Shown here one piece after another: positions 53,666 to 64,000 of a DNA stretch of 64,000 nucleotides. The DNA lies in NCBI RefSeq assembly GCF_902167145.1, contig NC_050097.1, positions 45,244,095 to 45,308,094 on the forward strand, read 5' to 3'. A program made the position numbers and the translations under genes. The notes beneath the pieces were generated by a model, which searched no databases, was not told the origin of the DNA, and saw only the letters and a list, made by a program, of their open reading frames with translations. Each line of letters opens with the position of its first letter. The first letter of the stretch is position 1. This stretch comes from Zea mays (lineage: Eukaryota > Streptophyta > Magnoliopsida > Poales > Poaceae).

Positions 53666-56300
53666 GTCCGAATTGATGAAATCCATGTTTAGGTAGTTTT
53701 GTAGGATATGGTTGTCAGCCAAAGCCAAAGGAAAAACACTTTGAAGAGCTTAGAAGCATACAAACAAGCCAAAAATAAATGAAGACGAAGATACGAAAAG
53801 CCTAAGTTTTGTTATATAATGTAGATATTTATGAACTTTAACAGTGTTTTGTTAAAATATTTATAAATTTTATCAGGGTCAACTAACCTCGATAAATACC
53901 CCTAAATTAGCTCCTGGTGATGGGTCCTTAGCGGAATCAAAGGTTGAGATATCTCCACCATAACGAATCTTTGTCAACGCCCTAGTGTACAAGCTTTACA
54001 CCTAGTCAGCGGGCGACACTGAATGACCCTCATCTTTTTTCTTTACTTTGGTCAACTTGATTTTCTACGCCTCTTTGTGTTTCTTAGCCAACTCATCCAC
54101 CTTCGACAAGGAAAATATAAGGACTCAATACTAGAAGAATAATGCAAAAATAAATGAAAGGTGAATAACCAACTTGTTGGGGCCTTGGTCTTTTAAAGGT
54201 CCTTAAAAACACGTTTAACCATTGGTTGCCAAGTATTATAGGAGCTTCGGCACTAGAACACCTTCGATGCAGGACATTAGAGGGGCGACGAAGCTAACTT
54301 TGTCATAGCGACACAGGGAGACGATGCAAGGAAGAGTCATCCTGAATGCTAAAAGCAAAAGACAATGTTGCCCTTGCATTATTTGTAAATCATGTGTGTA
54401 GTCCTTGTGGGTGTAAATGTAATTTCGTACGAAGTTGTACGATTCTCTATAAATAGATGAATAGTGTCCTGCATAAATTACCTTTTGGAGGGCAGGACAA
54501 TTGTTGTGTAATCTTTTCTCTAAAGCACCTTCGCTCTTCGCTCTAATTCATTCTGTGGAACCTTCGAAAGAGGAGAAATACGATATTATATTTATGCAAT
54601 TAAGTCATGACTTGTCTGGTTAAGTCTCAACCTTCGTTTTCTGCTTAAGAATGAAGATTGATTATCTTTTTAACATTGTGTTGCCTTTTTATGATTGTAC
54701 ATAGCAATCCGAAGCAAGTGACCAACACAACTTTTTTCATATTAGCTTTGACATTGGCCCGTGCTACCTCATTCCCCCTTTGCTGCACATCCTTATGTTT
54801 GAAGGGGTTTGGATGTTGTTCACCAAAGTGTTTAAGTCCTAGTGTCATCATCTTTAGGTGGGAGCAATCAGCCTTCTCTAGAATGCAGGCAATGCCTCGT
54901 GCATTGGCCAAGGCGTAGTAGTCACCACTTGAATCCAAGACAGGGGAAAAACCTTTAACCTCGCCATCCATCCATCTAAGAGCTTTGCTGGTATCCGCAT
55001 CCTTGAAGATCATCTGCTTCGGTCGTGCCCTAACCAAAGATAAGGTATCATACATGTGTTGCTTGCAGCATGAGCATATGTCGTAGAGAGAATCCACTGT
55101 TGATTGCATAGCAGCCATGGATATTAGCAATTGAGTGGTCTTTTTCTTCTCTTCAGCAAGTTCGTCAAAGATATCATGATTCTTCTTGTTACCTTCGACA
55201 AGCTGATGTAGAAGCCCAAAAATTTCTGAATTGTTTTCTTCCTGTTTCTTGATGGCTTCGGCACTAATCCTTTTATACTTGGCCTCCAAGACAGACTGAA
55301 TTACATCCTTCTGCTCCGTTAGACCCTTGACCATGTTTTTGCATTCAAGAAAATCTTTGGACAAAGTAGTTAGCGTTTTAGTGTTTTTCGCGGTGTCTTT
55401 TCTTAGCTCGCTGACCTCTTTTCGAAGTTGGGAGAGTTCCACATCACTTTGTGCTTTGAGGACCTTGCTCAGTTTTAGCCCCTAAAACAAGGCAAAGGAA
55501 ACTAGGTTTCAATGACAAGGCATGGAAAAACTGTATGATAAAACAAAGTTAGGTTAATAGTTTGAACTCATTATAGAAAACGAATTAATCCCGCGTGGGA
55601 TACTGTTGGGGGCCAATGAAATCTATGTTTGGATAGTTTTTTATGTTATGGTTGTTAGAAGCCGAAGAAAAAAAAACTCTTTGAAGAGCTTTGGAGCACA
55701 CAGACAAGCCAAAGATACATGAAAAGGAAGATAAAGGATTTCGGCTCCATAGTAAAGGATTTCGGAGAAGAGAAGATTAAGGGAGCGTCTACAAAGAGAA
55801 GACGTGCCCAACACGCCTATGCAACAATATGACATTGTTGTACTCTCCTAAATATTAAAGCAACTTTGTAATAGGGAGGGATAGAAATTTTATTTTACAT
55901 GGAGATATAACTGAGCCCGACCTTATAAATAAATGAACGGTACCACCATTCTGAAGGGCTGGCCATTTGTAGATTTCTTGTCCATGCCTCCATGGCATTT
56001 CTGTGATTAGAGAGTTTCAGAATTTATTGATATGTTGAAACTATTGTATTAAGCATGTGCTTTCCTAGCGTTTAATCTTTCAAATACTCTTTGTCACTGA
56101 TGTTTTAAGTTGATACACATGAGCTTCAGAGTTGTAACCAATAGAACCGTATTGAATTCTTGAATGATAATTTCAATTAACATGCGTATAAAAGGCAGTT
56201 GAGAATATGTTTCCTGCTTTCTAACCTTTAAAACCTTCGGAGAGAAAAATGATTTTTAATCTGATTGTGTTGATATTCATTTTAGAATATCCATGTGTAC
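53640..56300 (+). mobile_element. Decayed Tat-type (Grande-like?) LTR element remnant
   Basis: Two diverged segments flank a short interior. The left, from about 53640-53670 to 54640, and the right, from tgttgggggcc at 55604 to about 56300, share in order gaaatcyatgttt, ttgaagagctt, acaagccaaa, ctctataaatagatgaa/cttataaataaatgaa, and rgggcwggmca. Cttcg-rich text (accttcgctcttcgctc, aaccttcggag) is typical of Grande-type LTRs. Between them only the ORF at 54645-55442 remains, opposite in strand, as an aORF would be next to the 3' LTR. Gag and pol are deleted. Borders are approximate and the assignment is tentative. Confidence 0.45.
54645..55442 (-). CDS. Coiled-coil ORF, probably a Tat aORF remnant
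   Basis: 265 codons. The N-terminal half (residues 1-110) is strongly helical and charged (MELSQLRKEVSELRKDTAKN, EEKKKTTQLL) and predicts a coiled coil. It is followed by a compact part with conserved-looking WMDGEVKGFSPVLDSSGDYY and ANARGIACILEKADCSH near residues 155-200. That second part resembles the C-terminal module of antisense proteins in Grande-like Tat elements, as I remember them. It could instead be a host fragment, and no function is known. The frame is open for 798 bp although the flanking LTR-like segments are badly diverged. The tail after residue 235 (VVLVTCFGLLCTIIKRQH) may be read-through beyond the true end. Confidence 0.45.
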   Translation of the reverse strand: MELSQLRKEVSELRKDTAKNTKTLTTLSKDFLECKNMVKGLTEQKDVIQSVLEAKYKRISAEAIKKQEENNSEIFGLLHQLVEGNKKNHDIFDELAEEKKKTTQLLISMAAMQSTVDSLYDICSCCKQHMYDTLSLVRARPKQMIFKDADTSKALRWMDGEVKGFSPVLDSSGDYYALANARGIACILEKADCSHLKMMTLGLKHFGEQHPNPFKHKDVQQRGNEVARANVKANMKKVVLVTCFGLLCTIIKRQHNVKKIINLHS

Positions 56301-56379
56301 CCAATATTTAAGTTCTTTCCGATAGGTACCTAATATTTATGTTGCCTGTTGTTTTTTTTTCATATTATAAGCTGTCGAC

Positions 56380-58024
56380 ATATTGAGAGCAGGACAATGA
56401 GAGCTTATGAAACGTGATGTCCCATCGTTTGTCGTTGGCATTCCGCCATTCAGCCTGTTCACCGATTTTACGGTGTTTTTGTCTTTATGGATTATAGAAT
56501 ACAAACAGCTAGCTTTAATCCAAAGCGAATAGATTGTTTCGCCGTTGAGCATGAAGGTCGCGTGCCATGGTGGGAACATACGGACCCCACAGTCCAAGCT
56601 AGATTGTCCACAAGGAAAAATAAAAGGCTTCAAATAGCTGTTCCATGATTAATCTACTTATTGACGGCTATAATATAATAGAGATTTGAAATTCAAATTT
56701 TAAATGTGTAATTTTTAAAAATGATATTGTCTTTACGAAAATGATATGGTACGGGTTTTGGTTGTAGGATTTTGGGTTGTGGTTTTCAACTCTACCCCTC
56801 CAAAATTCAATTAAAAGCACAATAATTACATAGACGACGCATGGCGAGTCGAAAGGCAGCAGGATGGCATATTTGATGTCCTCTATGGCAACTCGCCCAA
56901 TAGAATGTCCTCTATATGGTGGTGCGAAAAAATCTAGATGAGGGAGACAGAGACGGATAAAGAGATGAAAAGTTGGGAATAATACATATAGATAAAGAGA
57001 TGGAAAGTTGGGAATAATACGACGAGAATAATGCACTTTGGTTGTTGTATGGTTGGTTAAACATGTAAGAAAGAGATAAAATTTATTTTATTTTATCTAG
57101 GTTCTTGATTGTTATGCGAAAGTGAGGGAGAGGAATAAACTTACGACGGTCAAAAAAAATGATTTATACGAGTAGAGGAGAGATAGGCACACACGACTCT
57201 CCAGTTAGTCCAGCACTCGCGCTTGTGTCTATCATGTATATATCCTCGCGACTTTAATAATTACTTCATCTTTTTAGTTGTCGCTGAATAGTGTAAAATT
57301 GAACTATCTAGCAACAAGCCAACAACTAAAAAGAAACAGAGGGAATATATAGGTATATAATCCAATTAATATGAAAAACTTTTAAATGACCTCACCGACC
57401 TGGCTGGTGAACCCGACGCCGAAGCCGAGCAGAATGCGGCCGACGATGAGCATGGCGATGTTGACGGCGGCGCCGGTCACAGCGCCCCCGGCTAAGAAGA
57501 GGGCGCCTCCCATGAGCATGATGGCCCGCCGGCCCGTCGCCTTGGTCACGCGGCTGGCCACGAGCGAGCCCACCAGCCCGGCCACGTACAGGGACGACGT
57601 GAAGGCCGTCAGCGTCTGGCTGTCGTAGATGCAGTACTCGTTCCCCTTGGCCGACGCCATCCGCTCCAGGGCGCGCGGGAAGAAGCGCCGCATGAACGGC
57701 TCCATCTCGGAGACACCGCCTTGATGGCCGATCGAATGATCAGGACAGGGGTCAGCTACCTCAGGACGAACAGCGGAACAGGCTAGCTAGGCGTCATGAC
57801 ACGCGTGGAGTGCTTCATTCAGAGTTTCAGAGCAAGCTAGCAACAACAGAGCTATATTTCTCGTTTTGAACATAGGATAGTTTCTGTTGTGAGAGGAACT
57901 CAGCAGCTGTTCCATGAAGCTGGAGCATGCATTGTGTATATATGAGATGAGAGATGGACCTAAAGTGGTAGGCAGTAGCACGCACCTGAGATGCCGATGT
58001 CGTAGCCGAAGATGAGGCCCCCTG
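56380..58024 (-). pseudogene. Truncated second copy of the STP sugar transporter
   Basis: Minus strand. A remnant of exon 1, 58024-57986, encodes [12 protein letters not shown] with an intact donor gtgcgt; everything upstream, including the ATG and first membrane segment, is replaced by unrelated sequence. Exon 2 is complete at 57719-57400 (320 bp, the same length as in the intact gene; [11 protein letters not shown], donor gtcggt), with no frameshift. Intron 1 (266 bp) and part of intron 2 (56380-56640 aligns with about 3570-4040; about 57180-57240 with 4565-4640 minus the CACTA element) are recognisable. Exons 3 and 4 are absent: similarity stops near 56380. Substitutions in exon 2 are mostly conservative, so the copy was under constraint for some time or is not old. 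Confidence 0.85.
56641..57179. other. Intron 2 remnant of the STP copy, unmatched part
   Basis: AT-rich, no coding exon. A 26-bp phrase (agatgaaaagttgggaataatac / agatggaaagttgggaataatac) is repeated near 56960 and 57000 with gataaagagatg. No clear transposon ends are seen. Confidence 0.4.
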
Positions 58025-58111
58025 ATGATTGGATCTAAACACCCTCTTAGTGTGTGCAAGCAATATGCTAACGCTGACTTACGTCAAGTCATGTGAAGTC
58101 ATGTGCAAGCC

Positions 58112-58475
58112 TGGCAGTTCACGCTGGAGATAGTATTGTTTAGCAGACGTTGGGTCAAGGAAAAGGAAAAAAAGGCTACGTCCTCCAATCAGTTATTGAT
58201 GATTGTTAAGCTAACAAAGCCCATGCAGTTCACACTGGAGATATTATTGTTTAGCAGACGTTGGGTCGAGAAAAAAAAGTCTGCGTTCTCCAATCAGTGA
58301 ATGGTGATTGTTATTTGTTAAGCTAACAAAAACCCATGCAGTTCACGCTGGAGATATATTATTAAGCAAACGTTGGGTTAAGAATTAAGGTCTACTACGT
58401 TCTCCAGTAAGTGATTAAGTGAATGTTGATTGTCAAGCTAACAAAACCCATGCCCTTCACGCTGGAGATATTATA
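58112..58475. repeat. 111-114-bp tandem repeat, 3.3 copies
   Basis: The phrase gttcacgctggagata recurs at 58117, 58228, 58341 and 58455 (steps 111, 113, 114). Each is followed by ttagcagacgttgggt and cgttctccaatcagtgat-like text, then aagctaacaaa(a)cccatgc. Copies have diverged, the third most. There is no coding sense. It begins about 90 bp from the point where the STP copy is truncated. Confidence 0.8.
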
Positions 58476-58599
58476 GATCATCACTGTCAAAGGTTGTTAG
58501 GTGCAAACATCCAATAAGACCAGAAAGACACCCATCCTCGCATGGCTAACCCATCAAAGGATTCACTATCAATTTGCAGATGCAATGCTTAGTTCCAGA

Positions 58600-59182
58600 T
58601 ATAGATGGCCAAATGGGTCGTGCTAAATGGGCCGGCACTAAGCACGACATGGCCGGTAGTGCTTCGACACGGCACGGACACAATTCATATAGTGCCAGTA
58701 CCGGCACGACACGAGTCTAGTGTCATGATTGGGCCGCCACCCTGGCATGATGGGCTGGCACGAGCACAACACGATTAAGTGACTGATACGGTTAGACACG
58801 ACTTACACCAACCGGTGGTTTATAGATGTGATTGTGATATGTGCACGTGATTGTAAATTGTTATTTGTTATGATTTTAATATAATGAATTTACTTTATAA
58901 TGGTATAAATATTCAAGTTTTAAAATTATATGTATAGTCTTAAGAAGCTTCTATATTTTTTGAGCTTTTAAAATGAAATAGTGCCTAGGCTGGCACGGGT
59001 AATATTAGGTGTTAGTGACGTATAATGCTGCCAGGGCACGATTAGGCACTATAGTGCCTGGGCCGCTGGTTAGACATTAGACTGCGGGTACGGTACAACA
59101 CGATTACTAATAGGTTCTAATAGTGTCGTGACTAATAGTGCTAGTGTCGGGCTGGACCGGGCGGCCCGTTTGGCCATCTATA
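58600..59182. mobile_element. hAT-type MITE
   Basis: 583 bp with inverted ends tatagatggccaaa and its counterpart ttggccatctata, flanked by the perfect 8-bp duplication GTTCCAGA (58592-58599 and 59183-59190). An 8-bp duplication is the hAT hallmark. Interior repeats of cggcacg/gcacgac type near both ends are likely transposase-binding motifs. No transposase is present. Confidence 0.85.
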
Positions 59183-59190
59183 GTTCCAGA

Positions 59191-59601
59191 CAAAAATATG
59201 TCATACTAATGGTAAGAAACAAATTTGGTAGTTTTCTGCTGATCAAACTGTTGATAGTAAAAAAGACTAGAACCGACGCTAACCCAAAATCATGAACTAA
59301 ACTTGGCGAGAGTAGGTAAATTACTGACAAGAAATGTGTTATGGAGTCAGCACGGTACCGAGTTATATTATGGTTTTCAAACCATAGTTATGGTCATCCA
59401 ACAGCTCCAGTTAAACTTAGTCTTGCATTAACCAGTCCAAATTACTCGAAAAATGCAAGTTCCAGGTTAAGATTGCCATTCTTCAGAAGTTAATCAATGA
59501 TAAACGAAAACAGTACTGGGAGTATTCAGTGTCGCGTGACAAGTGTAGTAATGCTCAATAAGTAAAATCTGCCAAGGAGGAAATCATTTTTTTAGCACAG
59601 G
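59191..59601. other. Possible 3' UTR of the orphan terminal exon
   Basis: Non-coding. It lies directly downstream (minus strand) of the exon at 59602-59700, so a 3' UTR would run through here and possibly across the hAT element. No other feature is seen. Confidence 0.35.
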
Positions 59602-59700
59602 CTAGTCAAAAGCATAAGGGTCGTCGGCATCTGGATTCAAGGAATCCTCGGAGAATAATTCACCAAGGTTTGCAGGATGTGCACGGGATCCTGTAGGAAC
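59602..59700 (-). CDS. Orphan terminal exon of an unidentified gene
   Basis: On the minus strand an acceptor (gatgcag at 59701-59707) is followed by exactly 33 codons ending TAG at 59602-59604: [19 protein letters not shown] and then DADDPYAFD. The composition (acidic, with D/E/P/F at the C-terminus) and the precise acceptor-to-stop frame look like a genuine last exon rather than chance. I do not recognise the protein. The upstream part would lie at higher coordinates, but a Copia element begins 327 bp away, so the gene is either interrupted there (insertion in an intron) or truncated. Confidence 0.5.
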   Translation of the reverse strand, partial: VPTGSRAHPANLGELFSEDSLNPDADDPYAFD

Positions 59701-59703
59701 CTG

Positions 59704-60027
59704 CATGATGCAGCACATCATAACTGCCGGTGTTGCAAAAATACACAATATATAGAAAATAATCATGTATGGATAAGTTTGCCCTTAAAAAATTTCTAAC
59801 TCAGCTTTGTAACATGATTACTTTGGTTTGATTCAGATGCATTTATAGTGTATCTGGTTTGAGAAACCAAACCATCCTAGATGAGATAGTATATTATAGA
59901 TCCATTCTTTAAAAATTTGGTAAAACGACTTTATTCCTCGTATTATTACTATTTTTTTCTCGAAACGCGCAGGAGAATTGTGTTCCATTGTATTAAGAAG
60001 AAATAGAGACCAGAGTCTAAACAAATG
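59704..60027. other. Intron-like stretch before the Copia insertion
   Basis: AT-rich; no exon found on either strand. The five bases before the LTR (60023-60027, aaatg) should be the left target duplication of the Copia element; the right one lies outside the window. Confidence 0.4.
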
Positions 60028-61371
60028 TGAGAGCACCTAGAGGGGGTGAATAGGTGATCTTGTAAAAATCAAACACTAATAGTCGTAAAACTTAGTTATG
60101 AGTGTTAGTACGGCTAAGTAGCGAGTTCTTGTGAACACAACAATCACAGAGAAAGAAACACAAGACACACGATTTTTATCCCGTGGTTCGGCCAAGTAGC
60201 ACTTGCCTACTTCCACGTTGTGGCGTCCCAATAGACGAGGGTTGCACTCAACCCCTTTCAAGTGATCCGATGATCAACTTGAATACCACAGTTTTTCCTT
60301 ATAGTCTTCTTCCCGTTTGCGAGGAATCTCCACAAGTTGGAGCCTCCGCCCTTACAATATTGATCACAAAGAACGCACAAGAGTAAGGTTGGGAAGAGCA
60401 ACACACACAAGACTCAAATATGCAGCACAACCATGCACACAAGTCACGACTTGAGCTCAAAACACAACACACGGAGTTTACAACTCAAATGGAGCTCAAA
60501 TCACTAACACAAAGAATCGAATGCATGGAGTTGGAGTCTTGGAGTCTTAGGATGCTTAGTGAATGCTTGGGTGACTCCTCCATGCGCCTAGGGGTCCCTT
60601 TTATAGCCCCAAGGCAGCTAGGAGCCGTTGGAGGTAAACTTGGAAGACCATCCTTGCCTTCTGTCGTGTGGTGCACCGGACAGTCCGGTACACCACCGGA
60701 CAACTACTGTTCATGTTCGGTGCATGATTTCTTTCCATACGGAGAACAGTCGACCGTTGTAGCTTCAGGCCCGTTGGCGCACCGGGCACTGTCCGGTGCA
60801 CATCGGACAGTCCGGTGCCCCCCGTCGACTATTGGAGCAGCCATGCGTCGCGCGAAGATTGTGCGGCCGACCGTTGGCGCTAGCGACCGTTGGCTCACCG
60901 GACAGTCCGGTACACCACCGGACAGTCCAGTGAATTATAGCCATGTCGCCCATTTGCTTTTCCTGAGGGCACCGAGTTCGCCGTGGATGACTCACCGGAC
61001 AGTCCGGTGCACCACCGGCCGGTCCGGTGAATTATAGATGTACGCCGCCGATTCCCGAGAGCAGCACTTTCACCGGAGACCAGCCTGGCGCACCGGACAC
61101 TGTCCGGTGCACCACCTGACAGTTCGGTGTGCCAGACTGAGCTGAAGTTTGGCTGCACAGAGCCAAGTCTTTTTCTAATTCTTTTCTCAATGTTTATAGC
61201 ACTTAGACAAAACACATTAGTACTCAAAACAATGTACTAAGTCTAGAAACATACCTTTTTCTTTGATTTGCTCTTCTCGCTTGTTTGGCACATAGCAACT
61301 CACTTACTATGTGTTGGACATTTAATCACCAAAACATTATAGAAATGGCCCAAGGGCACATTTCCCTTTCA
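60028..61371 (-). repeat. 3' LTR of second Copia element
   Basis: TG...CA, starting tgagagcacctagagg and ending tttccctttca. It contains a palindrome cluster at 60668-61130 larger than in the first element. A polypurine tract (minus strand aaaaagagggagat, 61372-61385) adjoins it. Confidence 0.9.
60668..61130. repeat. Palindromic caccggacagtccggtg cluster, second Copia element
   Basis: At least four separate palindrome groups (near 60675, 60780-60820, 60895-60930, 60990-61030, 61090-61130) alternate with gaccgttgg/gaccgttgt motifs (near 60751, 60868, 60886). The arrangement is the same as in the other two Opie/Ji-like LTRs but with more units. Confidence 0.8.
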
Positions 61372-62147
61372 ATCTCCCTCTTTTTGGTGATTTATGCCAA
61401 CACATCAAAAAGCAACCAAAATAAGTGCAACATCAATGCAAATGAGGGCCAAATTGTTTTTGACTATAATTTGGCATATTTGGATCATTCTTTGTCACCA
61501 CTTGGTTTATTTTTGCAAATAAAATTCATTTTCCTATCTCTAAGTCAAGCTCACTTGTTTGGGCACAAAGAGAGATAATCCAAGAGTGAAATTGATCAAG
61601 TGCCAAAAACTCCCCCTTTTCCCATAATCAAAATCCTCCCCCACAAGAGACCAAATTTTGTAATAAGAGCATTTTGGACAAATAAAAAATTCTAACTCTA
61701 TTATTTTTGAAATTCACAAGTGGTAGTTGATCCAGTTGCTTTGGCCTTAATTTCTCCCCCTTTGGCATTAAGCGCCAAAACGGGATCATTTTTGGCCCTT
61801 TAACCCCATTGCCTCACCAAAAATGTCAATTAAGAGCAAAAGGCAAAGGAGATCACAAGTATAAACTTGGAGTTAATTACACTAATACCGGAGTGCAGTG
61901 GAAGTCTTTGCATTGTCCAAGTCCACATTTTCCTTTCAATGCACCTTTGAGACTACATCAAGTATACTCAAACAAATAGATTAGTCTCAAAGGGTCAAGT
62001 TGTAGCACATCTCCCCCTAAATATGTGCATCATTCACATATGGACTTGTGAGGTCCGGGGATCCCTTGCACAACTTGAGCACCACAAATAGATAACACGT
62101 GCATAAAGTAACATGATCGAAGGCATAGAACACATGTATGCTATAGA
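61372..62147. other. Non-coding 3' region of second Copia element
   Basis: Colinear with 38929-39717 of the first element (shared tctccccctttggcat, ggtccggggat). No ORF; polypurine tract at its start. Confidence 0.6.
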
Positions 62148-64000
62148 TCAATCCAAGTTACGTGAATCTAAGACATTTAGCTCACTACGCAACCTACAAA
62201 AGGTTTTATCATCCAACGGCTTGGTAAAGATATCGGCTAGATGGTTCTCGGTGCTAATATGGTACACCTCAATATCTCCCTTTTGCTGGTGGTCTATCAG
62301 GAAGTGATGCCGGATGTCTATGTGCTTAGTGCGGCTGTGTTCAATAGGATTATCCGCCATGTGGATAGCACTCTCATTGTCACATAGCAGTGGGACTTTG
62401 CTCAGATTGTAGCCAAAGTCCCGGAGGGTTTGCCTCATCCAAAGTAGTTGCGCGCAACACTGTCCTGTGGCAACGTACTCGGCCTCAGCGGTGGATAGGG
62501 CAACGAATGTTTGTTTCTTGGAACTCCACGACACCAGGGACCTTCCTAGGAATTGGCATGTCCCCGATGTGCTCTTCCTATCAACCTTGCACCCGGCATA
62601 ATCGGAGTATAAGTATCCAATCAAGTCAAAGGTAGACCCCTTTGGATACCAGATTCTAAAGCAAGGCGTAGAAACTAAATATCTAAGAATTCGCTTAACA
62701 GCCACAAGATGACATTCCTTGGGGTCGGATTGATATCTAGCACACATGCATACACTTAGCATAATGTCCGGTCTACTAGCACATAAATAAAATAATGACC
62801 CTATCATAGACCGGTATGCCTTTTGATCAACAGACTTACCTCCTTTGTTGAGGTCGACATGCCCGTCGGTTCCCATCGGTGTCTTCACGGGCTTGGCGTT
62901 CTTCATCCCAAACCTCTTGAGAAGATCTTGAGTGTACTTCGTTTGGGAGAGGAAGGTGCCGTCCTTGAGTTGCTTCACTTGGAACCCAAGGAAGTAGGTC
63001 AACTCGCCCATCATCGATATCTCGAACTTTTGTGTCATCACCCTGCTAAACTCCTCACAAGACTTTTGATTAGTAGAACCAAATATTATGTCATCGACAT
63101 AAATTTGGCACACAAAAAGATCACCATCACAAGTCTTAGTAAAAAGAGCGGGATCGACTTTCCCAACCTTGAAAGCATTAGCAATTAAGAAATCTCTAAG
63201 GCATTCATACCATGCTCTTGGGGCTTGCTTAAGTCCATAGAGCGCCTTAGAGAGCTTGAACACATGGTCGGGATACCTGTCATCCTCAAAGCCAGGGGGT
63301 TGTTCCACGTATACCTCCTCTTTGATTGGCCCGTTGAGGAAAGCGCTCTTTACATCCATTTGAAACAACCTGAAAGAGTGGTGAGCGGCATAGGCTAATA
63401 ATATTCGAATATACTCTAGCCTAGCCACAGGAGCAAAAGTCTCCTCGAAATCCAAACCTGTGACTTGGGCATAACCTTTTGCCACAAGTCGAGCCTTGTT
63501 TCTTGTCACCACCCCATGCTCGTCTTGCTTGTTGCGGAACACCCACTTGGTTCCCACAACATTTTGCTTTGGACGTGGCACCAGGCTCCAAACTTCATTT
63601 CTTTTGAAGTTGTTGAGCTCTTCCTGCATGGCCAACACCCAATCCGGATCCTACAAGACCTCTTCTACCCTGAAAGGCTCAATAGAAGAGACAAACAAGT
63701 AATGCTCACAAAAGTTAGCTAATCTTGAGCGAGTAGTTACTTCCTTGCTTATGTCACCCAGAATCTGGTCAATGGAATGATGTCGTTGGATCGTTGCTCG
63801 GACTTGAGTTGGAGGGGCTTGTGGTGCTTCTTCTTCCATCACTTGGTCTTCCTATGCTCCCCCTTGATCCTGTCCCTCTTCTTGAAGTACCTGTTCACCA
63901 TCTTGAGTTGGGGGATGCACCATTGTGGAGGGAGATGGCTCATCTTGCTCTTATTGTTCCTGTGGTCGCACATCACCTATCGCCATCGTGCGCATTACGG
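62148..64000 (-). pseudogene. Copia pol 3' part: reverse transcriptase and RNase H (broken upstream)
   Basis: Open frame 63638-62148: [38 protein letters not shown], the catalytic [14 protein letters not shown] near 63082-63105, [14 protein letters not shown] and [12 protein letters not shown] (RNase H), ending LDSRNLD and TAA-type stop at 62148. Upstream, in the same frame, TAG at about 63651 (before DPDWVLA) and two further stops (near 63855 and 63950) interrupt the linker between integrase and reverse transcriptase. The reverse transcriptase and RNase H part itself is uninterrupted, unlike in the first Copia element. Confidence 0.88.

Larger units (their letters stand above)
60028..64000 (-). 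mobile_element. Second Opie/Ji-like Copia element, truncated by window end
   Basis: 3' LTR 60028-61371, non-coding 3' region and pol on the minus strand. It is related to but clearly diverged from the element at 37682-46576: LTR length is 1344 bp against 1229-1247 and pol differs at many residues. The integrase, gag and 5' LTR would lie beyond 64000. Confidence 0.9.

Noticed and set aside
60420..61037. 205-codon plus-strand frame in the second Copia LTR
   Set aside because: Generated by repeated palindromic LTR units (recurring TVRCT and SGAP text) and lacks any coding context.

Overview
The window is nuclear DNA of a grass with a large, repeat-rich genome. I infer maize (Zea mays) or a very close relative. 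The reasons are the nested LTR retrotransposons, the Opie/Ji-type Copia LTRs, a Tat-lineage Gypsy element with an antisense gene, and single host genes with GT-AG introns scattered between MITEs. There is no prokaryotic gene organisation, CRISPR array or operon.

Layout. (1) 1-8154 is host sequence. It holds the last exon of a plastid fibrillin/PAP gene (+, 452-763) and a complete four-exon sugar transporter (STP/MST hexose-H+ symporter, -, 2079-6641, 510 codons). A 2.5-kb intron of the transporter has collected Tourist-like, truncated and CACTA-type MITEs. More MITEs lie upstream. (2) 8155-51832 is a single insertion of a Tat-lineage Ty3/Gypsy element (gag-pol on -), bounded by the 5-bp target duplication AACAT. 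Without nested DNA it would be about 14.6 kb. Its gag-pol is broken by stops and frameshifts. Between integrase and the 3' LTR it carries a spliced, opposite-strand gene (aORF, +, 11080-14534) with its own TATA box. (3) Two younger elements sit in its pol. One is a very young chromodomain Gypsy (Tekay/Del-like) array at 17034-37230, arranged LTR-internal-LTR-internal-LTR, flanked by one CACAA duplication, with two intact 1541-codon gag-pol ORFs. The other is an Opie/Ji-like SIRE Copia element at 37682-46576, flanked by TTGGC.

(4) 51838-60027 is host-like sequence again. It contains the first exon of a UBP3/UBP4-type deubiquitinase (+), a decayed Tat (Grande-like?) remnant with a coiled-coil ORF, a broken second copy of the sugar transporter (-, only part of exon 1 plus exon 2), a 111-114-bp tandem repeat, an hAT-type MITE with an 8-bp duplication, and an orphan terminal exon (-). 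(5) 60028-64000 is the 3' LTR and 3' pol of another Opie/Ji-like Copia element that runs off the window.

How it fits together. The host genes are a transporter and its decayed duplicate, now separated by 43.7 kb of nested retroelements plus a UBP exon. The target duplications give an order: the Tat element inserted first, into an older MITE, and the Copia element and chromodomain element went into the Tat element later. The most striking structures are the three-LTR array with one target duplication and the intron-containing antisense gene of the Tat element. Family names (Huck, Grande, Opie, Tekay) are recognised from memory of structure and motifs and were not confirmed by a search.
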